From an uncultured Erysipelotrichaceae bacterium (GTDB lineage Bacteria > Bacillota_I > Bacilli_A > Erysipelotrichales > Erysipelotrichaceae): DNA of 41,652 nucleotides. Position numbers and translations under genes: made by a program. Under the pieces are notes generated by a model. That model had not been told where the DNA came from and ran no database searches. It saw only the letters and a program-made list of their open reading frames with translations. Numbering within the stretch: position 1 is the first letter of the stretch; every line of letters begins with the position of its first letter. The stretch spans positions 1 through 41,652 of the forward strand of contig CADCOR010000054.1 of assembly GCA_902803055.1 (NCBI GenBank). The letters are read 5' to 3'. This document shows positions 41,594 through 41,652 of this stretch, piece after piece.

Positions 41594-41652
41594 GTTCAGA
41601 CATATTAATTCAAAAGGCGTTATACCGTCAGAAGATATCGATCGTATAACGC
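41592..41652 (+). CDS. Possible start of a gene running off the window
   Basis: From ATG 41592 the frame stays open to the window edge and encodes MFRHINSKGVIPSEDIDRIT. It begins in the last repeat unit and lacks a Shine-Dalgarno. If the repeats mark the end of a mobile element, this could be the transposase start, but 20 codons are too few to decide. Confidence 0.3.
   Translation, partial: MFRHINSKGVIPSEDIDRIT

Overview
The window reads as chromosomal DNA of a low-to-moderate GC Bacillota, most probably of the Erysipelotrichia. That placement is an inference from gene order and protein style, not from a marker gene. Supporting blocks are gdpP-rplI-dnaB, an HtrA-like protease followed by rlmH, murA-rpmE-tdk-prfA-prmC, and tilS-hpt-ftsH-hslO-dusB. 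Nearly all of the window is core metabolism and cell-envelope genes packed into operons with 1-20 nt overlaps. No rRNA, tRNA or CRISPR array is visible. The only hint of a mobile element is an array of short direct repeats at the extreme right edge.

Layout. (1) 1-5552: the 3' end of a c-di-AMP phosphodiesterase, ribosomal protein L9, replicative helicase, a membrane-anchored LysM/G5/M23 peptidase, an HtrA-like protease and RlmH. (2) 5569-10750: HPr behind a promoter carrying a near-perfect cre box, phosphoglucomutase, an O-methyltransferase, and two acidic proteins of unknown function. (3) 10765-14885: MurA, L31, thymidine kinase, RF1 and PrmC. (4) 14996-16167 (minus): a TVP38/DedA-like membrane protein and a GNAT acetyltransferase. 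(5) 16217-22915: YchF, TilS, Hpt, FtsH, Hsp33, Dus. (6) 22916-26118: Ung (minus), FolC, uridine phosphorylase and a small membrane protein. (7) 26113-30892 (minus): a GNAT protein, then a folate one-carbon operon (FolT-like ECF S component, Fhs, FchA, FolD), and a degenerate Fic protein. (8) 30989-35751: a MurT-like ligase, a GatD-like protein, a MurJ/YtgP-type flippase and an ATP-grasp enzyme. (9) 35735-41427: a lipoprotein-like membrane protein, a P-loop kinase-like protein, a HAMP/PP2C phosphatase, a short-chain dehydrogenase, a flavodoxin-fold reductase and a DUF1697 protein. (10) 41428-41652: terminator, 22-nt repeats and a possible gene start.

Most interesting observations. First, the GatD-like subunit has no catalytic cysteine and no catalytic histidine, while its MurT-like partner keeps the Mur-ligase ATP motif but has altered substrate loops. 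Lying beside a lipid II-type flippase and an ATP-grasp ligase, the pair may have been re-purposed, possibly for the group-B peptidoglycan (linkage on the alpha-carboxyl of D-Glu) reported for Erysipelotrichia. Second, FolD has lost the Lys and Gln residues tied to cyclohydrolase activity and sits next to a separate cyclohydrolase, FchA, which suggests split labour. Third, at least seven first-in-transcript genes have a -10 hexamer 6-8 nt before the start codon and no Shine-Dalgarno, which predicts widespread leaderless mRNAs. Fourth, HPr, the CcpA co-repressor, appears to be under a cre site placed inside its own promoter.
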